Origin: an uncultured Lachnospiraceae bacterium
GTDB taxonomy: Bacteria > Bacillota > Clostridia > Lachnospirales > Lachnospiraceae
NCBI GenBank assembly: GCA_905235745.1
Contig: CAJOMN010000014.1
Coordinates: 51,016 to 115,015, forward strand
Direction: 5' to 3'
DNA length: 64,000 bases
A program made the translations under genes and the position numbers. This document shows positions 33,802-41,867 of this stretch, one piece after another. Numbering within the stretch: the first letter of the stretch is position 1; every line of letters begins with the position of its first letter. A model generated the notes under the pieces. It saw nothing but the letters and a program-made list of their open reading frames with translations, did not search any database and was not told the origin of the DNA.

Positions 33802-34837
33802 TCATATAAAAAGAATACTTAAGGCACTGCTGTTTGTCATAATCTTCATTATGATCATGATCATATTTGATGCCGCATTTTTGATGGACGAAGGAGTGAC
33901 CGAAGATATGCTTGCGGATTATTCCGTAAAGACCGGTATCGAAACGGTCTTTGTCGGAAATTCCGCGGGAGAGATGCTTGACGCAGACAGCTATTCCATG
34001 ATGACCGGAGAATGTGCGTTTAATATGTGTACCCCTTCCCAGAGTCTGTCCGTTTCACTTGGAAACATCAAGCTTGCATCTTCACAGCATCATGTCAAAA
34101 AGGCGGTATTGCTTATGACCTTTGATACTGTCGGTCCCGAAGACTACGATGCTGTAGAGCATCTCTATTATCGTGTTGTCAATTCATCGTCGCCATATCA
34201 TAAGAGAATAACGGGCACGATCAGGAATAATATGAAGCAGTCCTTTTCCCGGGATGTGGTCAATACCGAAAGCTCATTAAACATCTGGATCCCGTGGGAA
34301 AATGAAACCGTTCACGGATTGTCCAATGTCAGCAATGCGCTGAAAAAAAGAGTTTCAAGAGTGATTAGCGGCGACCGTCTCGGCAAAGATATCGCCTACG
34401 ATCTTAATACGGTCATATATCCGACAGTCCCCGATGACATGGATGCGGATGAGACTAATCTGCTGGAAAATGATATAGGACTTGTTTCAGAACTTGGTAT
34501 ACCACAGGGTCTTCTTGCGGACGATAAACTGACTGATCTTGCCCGGATATGTTCCTATTGCTCAAACAATGATATCGATCTTACGGTTATGATTACGCCG
34601 CACCGCTCGGATTATTACGACCGGTATGATTCATTTCTCGAAAATGTCACGATTGCAGACTCATATCTGGATCAATTTGTATCAAAAAGAGGATTTATGT
34701 ATTATAATACGGAAGAAGACGAAGAACTGCATGTAAAGCTTCCGGATGAATACTTCTATGACTGGGAGCATGTAAGCGGCGAATATGTTGACCGGTCGAC
34801 AGAATACCTGACCGGCATTATTCAGATGCTTGAATAA
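33788..34837 (+). CDS. DltD-like membrane-anchored SGNH-type protein
   Basis: 349 residues. An N-terminal membrane helix (LLFVIIFIMIMIIFDAAFLM) leads to an extracytoplasmic domain. VFVGNSAGEMLD near 54-65 has the position of the SGNH/DltD nucleophile Ser, and DWEHVSGEY near 321-329 gives the Asp-His pair. DltD helps transfer the D-alanyl group to teichoic acid. Similarity to true DltD is at the level of fold and context, so the call is tentative. It follows dltB directly and precedes the carrier protein by 21 bases. Confidence 0.65.
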   Translation: MQRSDHIKRILKALLFVIIFIMIMIIFDAAFLMDEGVTEDMLADYSVKTGIETVFVGNSAGEMLDADSYSMMTGECAFNMCTPSQSLSVSLGNIKLASSQHHVKKAVLLMTFDTVGPEDYDAVEHLYYRVVNSSSPYHKRITGTIRNNMKQSFSRDVVNTESSLNIWIPWENETVHGLSNVSNALKKRVSRVISGDRLGKDIAYDLNTVIYPTVPDDMDADETNLLENDIGLVSELGIPQGLLADDKLTDLARICSYCSNNDIDLTVMITPHRSDYYDRYDSFLENVTIADSYLDQFVSKRGFMYYNTEEDEELHVKLPDEYFYDWEHVSGEYVDRSTEYLTGIIQMLE

Positions 34838-34858
34838 GAGAAAGGCTGGACAGATACA

Positions 34859-35086
34859 ATGGATGAATTACTGGAACTTCTTCAGGATGTAAGAGATGAC
34901 GTTGATTTTAAGACAAACACAGCGCTTATAGACGACGGGATACTTGCTTCATTTGATATACTGGCGATCATTTCCGCGATAAACGATGCTTTTGATGTGG
35001 AGATCCCCGCTACTGCCATTATCCCGGCAAATTTCAACTCTGCGGATGCAATGTACGCGATGATCACAAGACTCCAGGAGGACTGA
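34859..35086 (+). CDS. dltC: DltC-like acyl carrier protein
   Basis: 75 residues, the size of DltC. The phosphopantetheine Ser is in DDGILASFDILAII (Ser31), the same place as DxGLLDS in DltC. Helices flank it as in other carrier proteins. It should carry the aminoacyl thioester made by the next gene product and pass it to DltB. Start preceded by GAGAAAGG. Its short distances to both neighbours fit one operon. Confidence 0.88.
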   Translation: MDELLELLQDVRDDVDFKTNTALIDDGILASFDILAIISAINDAFDVEIPATAIIPANFNSADAMYAMITRLQED

Positions 35087-35094
35087 CAGGCTGC

Positions 35095-36633
35095 ATGATA
35101 AACGTATGTGAAATGCTTGAAAGATCAGCAGACAGATTCCCGGACAAAACAGCATTTTCGGATCCCGAATCAGAAATAACGTTTCGGGATCTTCTTGTAG
35201 ATTCCCGGAAGATCGCGGAATACTTTATCAGCGAGGGATATATGGACAGACCCTGCAACAGCGTCCTGTTCTTCATGGAAAAATGTGTCAGGGCTCTTCC
35301 TGTAATGTTCGGCGGAGTATATTGCAATGCTTTCTACTGTTTTGTCGATATCAGGCAGTCCGATGAGAGAGCATTGAACATTATAGAAAAAGTGGATCCG
35401 TCCGTTATTGTGACCGACGAGTCAAACAGACAGCGGCTTGAGGATATACTCGGAGGCGATCGGGATTATCTGATGATAGAAGATCTCGGCAGCAGGTCAT
35501 TTCTTGACAGCATCACGGTTAATATTGAGTCTCTTGACAGATACCGCCTGACATTTAACGACCGGTTACCGCTCTATGTCAATTTCACAAGCGGTAGTAC
35601 CGGAATGCCGAAGGGAGTTGCGGTCTCGCATGCCTCAGTGATTGATTTTATCAGGGTATTTGCCGGTACATTTGATATCACGAACGAGGATGTCATTGCA
35701 AATCAGGCGCCGTTTGATTTTGACGTTTCCGTCAAGGATATATACAGCGGATTATATACCGGGGCAACGGTACGGCTGATCCCGCGCGAGTACTTTTCGA
35801 ATCCGACGCTGCTCATGGATTACCTGTATGCAGGAAATATCACCGTTATCATCTGGGCGGTGACCGCAATGTGCTTTGTATCGATAATGAACGGATTTGA
35901 TTATAAGACTCCCGATAAGCTCAGACTGATCATGTTCAGCGGCGAAGTGATGCCTGTCAAGCAGCTTAATAAATGGAGAGGGCATGTTCCGGATGCAACA
36001 TATGTCAATCTGTACGGTCCTACCGAGATAACATGCAACTGCACTTATCATATACTGACACGGGAATACGCCAATGATGAAAATCTTCCGATAGGTATCC
36101 CGTTTACAAATGAAAAGGTATTTCTGCTTGATGAGAATGATCACCTTGTCACAAAACCGGGAACCGAAGGCGAGATATGTGTCGGCGGCACGTGTCTGGC
36201 ACTTGGCTATTATAAGGATCCCGATAAGACAAGCGCATCCTTTGTCCAGAATCCTCTGAACAATGATTATAACGAACTCATATACCGTACCGGAGATCTC
36301 GGAAAATATGATGAAGAAGGGCTCCTGTATTACACTTCAAGGAAGGATCACCAGATCAAACACATGGGGCAGAGGATAGAGCTTGCGGATATTGACCTTT
36401 CCGCCATGTCAGTAGGCGGCGTCTCAAGAGCATGCACCGTTTACGATCACAAGAAGAAGAAAATCATATTGTTTTATACCGGAGATACTGATAAAGATTC
36501 CCTTTCAAGGGAATTGAAGAGAAAGCTTCCGGAATTTATGGTTCCGGGCAGAACGGTACGACTGGAGGAGTTTCCGATAAACAAAAACGGCAAGATCGAC
36601 CGGTCTGCCCTGGAGAAATTACAGCAGACATGA
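35095..36633 (+). CDS. dltA: DltA-like amino-acid:carrier-protein ligase (adenylation enzyme)
   Basis: 512 residues. It activates an amino acid with ATP and loads it on the carrier protein. The P-loop FTSGSTGMPKGVAVSH is near 164-179, FDFDVSVKDIYSGL near 207-220 is the DltA-type A4 region, then NLYGPTEITCNC, YRTGDLGKYDEEG and the closing NKNGKIDRSAL Lys. The family default is D-alanine, but the decarboxylase in the operon makes another substrate possible. It is the last gene before a strong terminator at 36634. Confidence 0.87.
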   Translation: MINVCEMLERSADRFPDKTAFSDPESEITFRDLLVDSRKIAEYFISEGYMDRPCNSVLFFMEKCVRALPVMFGGVYCNAFYCFVDIRQSDERALNIIEKVDPSVIVTDESNRQRLEDILGGDRDYLMIEDLGSRSFLDSITVNIESLDRYRLTFNDRLPLYVNFTSGSTGMPKGVAVSHASVIDFIRVFAGTFDITNEDVIANQAPFDFDVSVKDIYSGLYTGATVRLIPREYFSNPTLLMDYLYAGNITVIIWAVTAMCFVSIMNGFDYKTPDKLRLIMFSGEVMPVKQLNKWRGHVPDATYVNLYGPTEITCNCTYHILTREYANDENLPIGIPFTNEKVFLLDENDHLVTKPGTEGEICVGGTCLALGYYKDPDKTSASFVQNPLNNDYNELIYRTGDLGKYDEEGLLYYTSRKDHQIKHMGQRIELADIDLSAMSVGGVSRACTVYDHKKKKIILFYTGDTDKDSLSRELKRKLPEFMVPGRTVRLEEFPINKNGKIDRSALEKLQQT

Positions 36634-36664
36634 AACGACAAAGCAAATAATGCTTTGTCGTTTT
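36634..36664 (+). terminator. Intrinsic terminator of the dlt-like operon
   Basis: AACGACAAAGCA pairs with TGCTTTGTCGTT across an AATAA loop, with TTTT at the 3' end. It starts immediately after the dltA stop. The arms are symmetric, so it may also act for the convergent gene that ends at 36674. Confidence 0.92.
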
Positions 36665-36673
36665 GCAAAATCA

Positions 36674-36886
36674 TTATTTACAGCAATGCATAATGAGATC
36701 CACACACCCGTCAATGCCAAGCTTGCTGCTGTTTAAGCATAGATCGTAGTTTTCTGCGGCTCCCCATATCTGGTCAGTTATGTGCCTGTAATATTTGGAA
36801 CGCTTTGTATTTTTGTACAGTTCCCGGCGTTCAAATGTCATATCTATAGCCATGGTCTTTAACACCTCCGCTTTGCTCTCTGTCAT
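36674..36886 (-). CDS. Small hypothetical protein with Cys-rich end
   Basis: 70 residues from ATG 36886, preceded by GAAAGGAGGAATCTT. An in-frame ATG at 36946 also has AGAGGTGAT upstream, so a 90-residue form is possible. The N-terminal half is charged and helical, and the C-terminus ends …GIDGCVDLIMHCCK with three Cys. I recognise no family. It converges on the dlt operon and shares its terminator. An upstream region (36887-37000) holds no other clear gene. Confidence 0.5.
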   Translation of the reverse strand: MTESKAEVLKTMAIDMTFERRELYKNTKRSKYYRHITDQIWGAAENYDLCLNSSKLGIDGCVDLIMHCCK

Positions 36887-37130
36887 AAGATTCCTCCTTT
36901 CACCATGGTCTGACAAAACCATAATCATCATCCGGCAGGAATCCATATCACCTCTTTGAATCCTGCTCACTATAGAATTAATAAAATACGGGTAAGCATA
37001 GATTCTCGAAAATGATAACAGAAATGTATTATATATGATTCTGAATAGCAGCGGAACGTAATCCGCTTACGGAAAATATGCTTAGATAGAATATAGGAAA
37101 TACAAGAAATAAATGAACGGTATCAAAAAA

Positions 37131-37159
37131 GTGTCAAAAAGAACCGTCCCTTTTGACAC
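37131..37159. repeat. REP-like palindrome (GTGTCAAAAAG … CTTTTGACAC)
   Basis: The sequence GTGTCAAAA-AGAACCGTCCC-TTTTGACAC forms a hairpin with a GGGACGGTTCT-type centre (minus strand). Elements of this form are scattered in many Firmicutes and are often linked to RAYT-type transposases. A second TTTTGACA half follows at 37161. No transposase is nearby. Confidence 0.55.
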
Positions 37160-37167
37160 CTTTTGAC

Positions 37168-37196
37168 AAAAAAAGAGGAGTCATGACAGGCTCCTC
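37168..37196 (-). terminator. Intrinsic terminator after tRNA-Arg
   Basis: On the minus strand GAGGAG, a 10-base loop and CTCCTC are followed by TTTTTTTG. It lies 2 bases after the tRNA's 3' end. Confidence 0.85.
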
Positions 37197-37198
37197 AC

Positions 37199-37272
37199 CG
37201 TCCGCGAGAGGATTCGAACCTCCGACCTACCGCTTAGGAGGCGGTCGCTCTATCCAGCTGAGCTACGTGGAC
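37199..37272 (-). tRNA. tRNA-Arg (anticodon CCT)
   Basis: On the minus strand a full cloverleaf with anticodon loop CTCCTAA (CCT, reading AGG codons), T loop TTCGAAT and discriminator G. The acceptor pairs GTCCACG with CGCGGAC and leaves one A-C mismatch at the 5-68 position. CCA is not encoded. It lies between the DUF3881 gene and its own terminator. Confidence 0.93.
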
Positions 37273-37315
37273 ATGTATAATGTAACTGTTATAATATACC
37301 AAATAATCAGGAAAC

Positions 37316-38191
37316 TTACAACCGGATCTCTCCCTGCAGCCAGATATTTCCGTGAAATCTCCTTCCCACCTCGGGTTCTCCGAGCAGGTCTTTTTCATTA
37401 ATGCAGACCGTCATCAATATTTCATTGCAGTTCAGAACAAATGAATAGACTCTTTCGGAGGAAAGGGAATTTGTCTCCAGATGATAATCAAGTATCTCGG
37501 CTAATACGGAATAGTGATCGCATTCCACCCCGTTTGGCATAAAATATGTATCGACCAGAGAAAACACGTCTTCTTTGGCAATCCTCTTGGAAACTGCGCT
37601 GTATGTATCTATATCCTCGATAGTAAGCTGCTCGATCGCTTCTTCATCACCGTTCTTGGCAGCGATGATCCTCTTATTCCTGTCGGCATATGCCTTCTGC
37701 AGAAGCTCTTTCTTCTTCGGGTCTTTTTTGATCGGCAGCATAATGGTTCCGCCAAGTGACAGTCCCGACAGATATGTTGATGCTTTTATCTGGTCAAATC
37801 CGCCCTTTTCGGCATATTTCATCATGTTCAGACCATTCTGCACATAATATATGAGCGTTGTTCCGAGACGGTAATCCTCACATACAGCCGCAAACGATTC
37901 CTTATCCGAATGCCTCTCAACGCACAGTTCTTCCGCTGTCGATACTTCATCCCCCTGAGCAAACGGATAATAGAAATCCAGGGTCAGTGTGTCTGTATCA
38001 TCATACTCTCCGCGCAGAGTGATCCCGCATGAATTGCAATAGTATTTGGTATATTCCACCAGGATGCTGCCTCTGCCGGTTTCGATATAATCTTTCCTGT
38101 TAGGATTGATGATCACGTCATTCAGCAGATCCCTGACCTGTTTAGAGTTTTCAATATTGGAAAATCCAACAGCGCGTAGATACTGGTGCAT
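37316..38191 (-). CDS. DUF3881-family protein
   Basis: 291 residues, starting MHQYLRAVGFSNI, the start I associate with the DUF3881 family of Clostridia. It has a CNSCGITLRGEYDD segment near 51-64 that could bind metal with other Cys, and a central charged helix (KKDPKKKELLQKAYADRNK). No known function. The ATG overlaps the HD-GYP gene stop (TGATG), so they are translationally coupled and may act together. Confidence 0.65.
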   Translation of the reverse strand: MHQYLRAVGFSNIENSKQVRDLLNDVIINPNRKDYIETGRGSILVEYTKYYCNSCGITLRGEYDDTDTLTLDFYYPFAQGDEVSTAEELCVERHSDKESFAAVCEDYRLGTTLIYYVQNGLNMMKYAEKGGFDQIKASTYLSGLSLGGTIMLPIKKDPKKKELLQKAYADRNKRIIAAKNGDEEAIEQLTIEDIDTYSAVSKRIAKEDVFSLVDTYFMPNGVECDHYSVLAEILDYHLETNSLSSERVYSFVLNCNEILMTVCINEKDLLGEPEVGRRFHGNIWLQGEIRL

Positions 38192-39249
38192 CAGCTCTCC
38201 CTCACGGATTCAATTGATATCTCTTCATTTTCCAGAAGATCTATCACTTTTTCACCTTCATATATATTTCCATTATGATCCATTATCATTTTAATCTTCG
38301 GTCTGTCGGTAAAGTGCTCATTTTGCTCGATCACAACCGCCTCGTCGCCTGTGTTCGTAATAACTGTTGTTCCTACAGGATAGGCAGCGATGAACTCCAG
38401 GAAATAGTCAACTATTCTCCCTTCAAACAGAATGTCTCTCCCGTTTCTGATATAATCGAGAGCCTGTCTGACATTGCCTCTCTTTACCCCGATGCCGCAC
38501 AGTATGTCATCAAAAGCATCCGCAATGGCCACTATTCTGACGCCGATCGGCATTACGACCTGTTTGAATGGATATCCGCTCTTATCAAGCCTCTCATGAT
38601 GAAACAGGATGATTTTCTTGGATTCGTTGCTCATCCATGTTTCTTTTTCGACCGAAGAGAAACCGTACAATGTGTGCTTTTTATACTCGAATAATGAATC
38701 CGGATCAAACTCTTCTTCCGGGTTAACATCCTGATAAGGAACGGATATATAACGAAGTCCCATATCATGAAGCAGGCTGCCCACCCCGATATCATATATC
38801 TCCCATCTGGACAGATTCATTTTAAGCGCGGTGATTATTGAAAGTGAAGCAACCATAATGCTATGGTCATACAGATCACTGCTTCTCTCGCGGATATCAT
38901 ACACTCTGTCTATGATCTCATCTCTTGTAAATATATCATCTACTATTTCATTTGCGGCTTCGGAGATCTCTTTTATTCCGCTGTCATTGACAGTGTAATG
39001 TTCCATGACATCGTGCATTTTGGAAGTGCAGTCTTCCTTGATCTCTTCCTTGATGATCTGCTTCTCGTGCGGAGACAGAACCTCCGGTTCAAATATAACC
39101 ACTTCCTTAACGTCGGAAGAAACCAGCGTCTCTATATGTTTCATATACAGACATGTTCCTTCATAGTACAGTGTCTGATTGTCCGAAAGCTTAACGGGTT
39201 TTGCCAGATACTCTCCGCCTGTAAGTTCGTTAACAGGGATTGTCTTCAT
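38191..39249 (-). CDS. HD-GYP domain phosphohydrolase (probable cyclic-dinucleotide phosphodiesterase)
   Basis: 352 residues. The HD motif is LLHDMGL (His161-Asp162), with His129 before it, and the GYP signature is HHERLDKSGYP (217-227). These bind the metal centre that cleaves cyclic-di-GMP or related dinucleotides. The N-terminal 110 residues are a DUF3391-like or regulatory part without membrane helices, so the protein is cytoplasmic. A short C-terminal domain (VVIEQNEHFTDRPKIKMI) resembles that of Clostridial HD-GYP proteins. It pairs with the DUF3881 gene and complements the GGDEF protein at 12201. Confidence 0.87.
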   Translation of the reverse strand: MKTIPVNELTGGEYLAKPVKLSDNQTLYYEGTCLYMKHIETLVSSDVKEVVIFEPEVLSPHEKQIIKEEIKEDCTSKMHDVMEHYTVNDSGIKEISEAANEIVDDIFTRDEIIDRVYDIRERSSDLYDHSIMVASLSIITALKMNLSRWEIYDIGVGSLLHDMGLRYISVPYQDVNPEEEFDPDSLFEYKKHTLYGFSSVEKETWMSNESKKIILFHHERLDKSGYPFKQVVMPIGVRIVAIADAFDDILCGIGVKRGNVRQALDYIRNGRDILFEGRIVDYFLEFIAAYPVGTTVITNTGDEAVVIEQNEHFTDRPKIKMIMDHNGNIYEGEKVIDLLENEEISIESVRES

Positions 39250-39273
39250 ATATCTACCTGATTTTATCTGTGA

Positions 39274-39795
39274 TCAATCATATACATACGGTTCCGCAGA
39301 CTGCGCCAGTGTAAGCGCCTTCTTTTCTTCATCGCCAAGGGTTATCGCGCATTCGCCGTTTACTATCTCCTTGGTATATACATAACAGCCTTCGCTTGAA
39401 TGTATTGAATTAATGATGAATCCGGTCTCATTATCATTTAAGAGAGCTATTGAAAACGAAAGCTTTCCTCCCATTTCCTTGAACGCATCATATTTGATGA
39501 TACCGACTCTCTGGTAACACTCACTCAGATTTTCTATGATCTTCTTAATGTCTTTTCTGTTTTTCTCCGTTGATGATTTAAGTGTGGAAATATCCGTAAA
39601 CAACGCACCTATTTCATCTTCGAGGCTTTCTGCCCTCTTCCCCTTCATGAACGCCTGATAACTGACATTCAGCTGATTATATCTGACCAGCAGAAAGATC
39701 AATATAACAAACAAGATGATCGTCATGACCAATAGTATTATTATCAGTATTCCCGGATCGGAAATTCCCATACTTCCCAGTATTCCGCTATTCAT
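39274..39795 (-). CDS. DUF4446-family membrane protein
   Basis: 173 residues. One N-terminal membrane helix (IIILLVMTIILFVILIFLLV), a coiled region to about 95, then a compact domain (YDAFKEMGGKLSFSIALLND, GFIINSIHSSEGCYVYTKEI). This matches DUF4446, which lies next to parB in many Clostridia. Role unknown. Start preceded by a G-rich GGGGGAAATAA. Confidence 0.8.
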   Translation of the reverse strand: MNSGILGSMGISDPGILIIILLVMTIILFVILIFLLVRYNQLNVSYQAFMKGKRAESLEDEIGALFTDISTLKSSTEKNRKDIKKIIENLSECYQRVGIIKYDAFKEMGGKLSFSIALLNDNETGFIINSIHSSEGCYVYTKEIVNGECAITLGDEEKKALTLAQSAEPYVYD

Positions 39796-39821
39796 TTATT
39801 TCCCCCTGTCTCTTCTTGAGA

Positions 39822-39890
39822 GCCACGCCATTAAAAGCTCGCTTCGCTCGGGCGTGGCCTACGTGCTGCAAAGTTTTCATAGAAAACTTT
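39822..39890. repeat. Two adjacent hairpins between parB and the DUF4446 gene
   Basis: The first pairs GCCACGCC (39822-39829) with GGCGTGGC (39851-39858) and holds GCTCGCTTCGCTCG in its loop. The second pairs AAAGTTTTC (39870-39878) with GAAAACTTT (39882-39890). Neither has a clean T-tract. They may be a REP-like element or a weak terminator after parB. Confidence 0.5.
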
Positions 39891-39927
39891 ACACCACCTA
39901 TAGAATGCACGGCGCGTATCCGGCATA

Positions 39928-40806
39928 TTATCCGAGCAGAAGATCCATGATCTTCTGCAGGTCATCCTGATTGTAGAAATCTATTTCTATCCTGCCCATT
40001 CTGTCACCTTTGGGCACTATTGTGACCTTGGTTCCTATGCTCGCCTTCAGTTTTTCTTCTATGTCGTGATACAGAGCTTCCTGCTTTTCATTTTTCTTCT
40101 TCTCAATCTTGGGCTTGTTCTTGGCCTTTACTATCTTCTCTATATCTCTTACCGACAGCTTTTCATCCATTACTCGCTGGGCAAGCTCATACTGTTCGTC
40201 GGGATCTTCTACTGCAAGGAGTGCCCTCGCATGTCCTGCCGATATCATATCCTCGATGACCATTTCCTGAACATTATCGGCAAGCTTCAGTAGCCGCATG
40301 GAGTTGGTTATCGCCGTTCTGCTCTTTGATACTTCCTCTGCAAGCTCGTCCTGCTTGAGATTATATTCCTCGATCAGACTCTTATATGCCTTGGCCTCTT
40401 CTATCGGGTTCAGGTCTGTTCTTTGTGTATTCTCTATAAGCGAGATTACGGAGATTTCTTTTTCCGTATAGTCTCGTATGATCACCGGTACTTCTTTGAG
40501 TCCGGCCATTTTGGCTGCACGCCATCTTCTCTCGCCCGCGACTATCTCATAATAGTCTCCTCTGTTAACAACAAGTATCGGGAACAATACACCGTGCAGC
40601 TTTATCGAATCCGTTAATTCCTGAAGTGCATCTTCGTCAAATTTCTTCCTGGGCTGATTACGGTTCGGTTCGACCTTGGTTATCTTAACATATTGATCCG
40701 GTTTTGCTGCCTCAACCTTTTCTGCCGACGATGGCTTGTCGCTTACAACTACTCCCTTTGGTATAAGGGTATCGAGTCCTTTGCCTAATCCTTTTTTTAC
40801 TGCCAT
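39928..40806 (-). CDS. parB: Chromosome-partitioning protein ParB (Spo0J)
   Basis: 292 residues. It binds parS and spreads as a CTP-dependent clamp. Visible motifs are the ParB N-terminal GERRWRAAKMAGLKEVPVII with ENTQRTDLNPIEEA (CTPase site), the helix-turn-helix KQDELAEEVSKSRTAITNSM and the SAGHARALL segment. It has the C-terminal dimerisation domain at normal length. Preceded by AGGAG. It lies 19 bases after parA. Confidence 0.97.
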   Translation of the reverse strand: MAVKKGLGKGLDTLIPKGVVVSDKPSSAEKVEAAKPDQYVKITKVEPNRNQPRKKFDEDALQELTDSIKLHGVLFPILVVNRGDYYEIVAGERRWRAAKMAGLKEVPVIIRDYTEKEISVISLIENTQRTDLNPIEEAKAYKSLIEEYNLKQDELAEEVSKSRTAITNSMRLLKLADNVQEMVIEDMISAGHARALLAVEDPDEQYELAQRVMDEKLSVRDIEKIVKAKNKPKIEKKKNEKQEALYHDIEEKLKASIGTKVTIVPKGDRMGRIEIDFYNQDDLQKIMDLLLG

Positions 40807-40825
40807 TGTATTCTCCTATAATCGA

Positions 40826-41593
40826 TCAGTTTTTGTTCTTCCTGATGAGTTCTTTGGCAAGATTAATATAGCTCTTTGCTCCTATTGATCTTGGATCATA
40901 TTCTGTTATCGGCATTCCGTGACTGGGTGCTTCCGCCAGTCTGATGTTTCTCGGAATAACCGTTTCAAATACATATTGCGATAGATTTTCCTTGACGTTA
41001 TTGACTACCTGCTGTGACAGATTGGTTCTTGAGTCAAACATTGTAAATACGACGCCTTCTATATTGAGTGTCGGATTAAGCCTTTCTCTCACAAGATTGA
41101 TAGTATATATGAGCTGACTGATTCCTTCAAGCGCGTAGTACTCGCATTGTATCGGTACAAGTACCGTTGTCGATGCGACCATTGCATTTACTGTCAGTGT
41201 GTTAAGTGAAGGAGGGCAGTCAATTAGTATATAATCATACTCTTTTACTATCCAGTCTATTTCTTCCTTCAATATGAACTCTTTGCGTTCTTTTCCGATA
41301 AGCTCAATATCAGCTCCTGCAAGGTTAACATTCGAGGGAATGATATCCATGTTCTTACGGACATCCTTTATTATGCAATCCTTGACCGAACAGTCTCCAA
41401 GCATCAGTTCATAGATCGTATTTTCTATATTGTTTTTATCAAGTCCATATCCGCTTGTTGCATTTCCCTGGGGATCACTGTCGATCAGCAATATCTTTTT
41501 TCTAAGACTTGCAAGGGCTGCTGACAGATTGATGGCTGTTGTAGTCTTTCCTACTCCGCCTTTTTGATTTGCTATGGATATGATCTTTCCCAT
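40826..41593 (-). CDS. parA: Chromosome-partitioning ATPase ParA (Soj)
   Basis: 255 residues. The deviant Walker A KGGVGKTTTAINL, the SDPQGNATS switch and Walker B DYILIDCPPSL are intact. It works with ParB and parS in origin segregation and regulates DnaA in Bacillus. Its promoter (41677-41705) and two parS sites lie just upstream. Confidence 0.97.
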   Translation of the reverse strand: MGKIISIANQKGGVGKTTTAINLSAALASLRKKILLIDSDPQGNATSGYGLDKNNIENTIYELMLGDCSVKDCIIKDVRKNMDIIPSNVNLAGADIELIGKERKEFILKEEIDWIVKEYDYILIDCPPSLNTLTVNAMVASTTVLVPIQCEYYALEGISQLIYTINLVRERLNPTLNIEGVVFTMFDSRTNLSQQVVNNVKENLSQYVFETVIPRNIRLAEAPSHGMPITEYDPRSIGAKSYINLAKELIRKNKN

Positions 41594-41676
41594 TATAATA
41601 CCACCGTTAGTTTTGAAGTTGCTCTTCCTATCGCAATCGAGTGCATTGGAATCTCTGTATTGTAATGCCGTGTTTG

Positions 41677-41705
41677 ATTATCTCACAGACGTGTTTCTTT
41701 TTCAA
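41677..41705 (-). promoter_or_regulatory. Promoter of parAB
   Basis: On the minus strand TTGAAA (41700-41705), a 17-base spacer and GATAAT (41677-41682) end about 84 bases before the parA start. Confidence 0.7.
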
Positions 41706-41786
41706 TTAAGACATTTTTATATTTTTGAGTTGATTTTTGTATAGTTTTTATGTTTCACGTTTATGATTCAATATGTGGGTTAGAAA

Positions 41787-41802
41787 TGTTTCACGTGAAA
41801 CA
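41787..41802. other. parS site 1
   Basis: The perfect 16-base palindrome TGTTTCACGTGAAACA, the binding site of ParB. A half-site TGTTTCACGT lies further on at 41751-41760. Confidence 0.97.
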
Positions 41803-41834
41803 TTATCTTGTGGTTGATCGGATACCGGAAATAA

Positions 41835-41850
41835 TGTTTCACGTGAAACA
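41835..41850. other. parS site 2
   Basis: A second perfect copy of TGTTTCACGTGAAACA, 48 bases from the first. It is 17 bases past the 3' end of the coiled-coil gene that ends at 41868. Confidence 0.97.
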
Positions 41851-41867
41851 TTTATATTAAACGACTT

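Noticed and set aside
41751..41850. A short repeat array (CRISPR-like)
   Set aside because: The repeats are parS palindromes with no regular spacers and no cas genes nearby.
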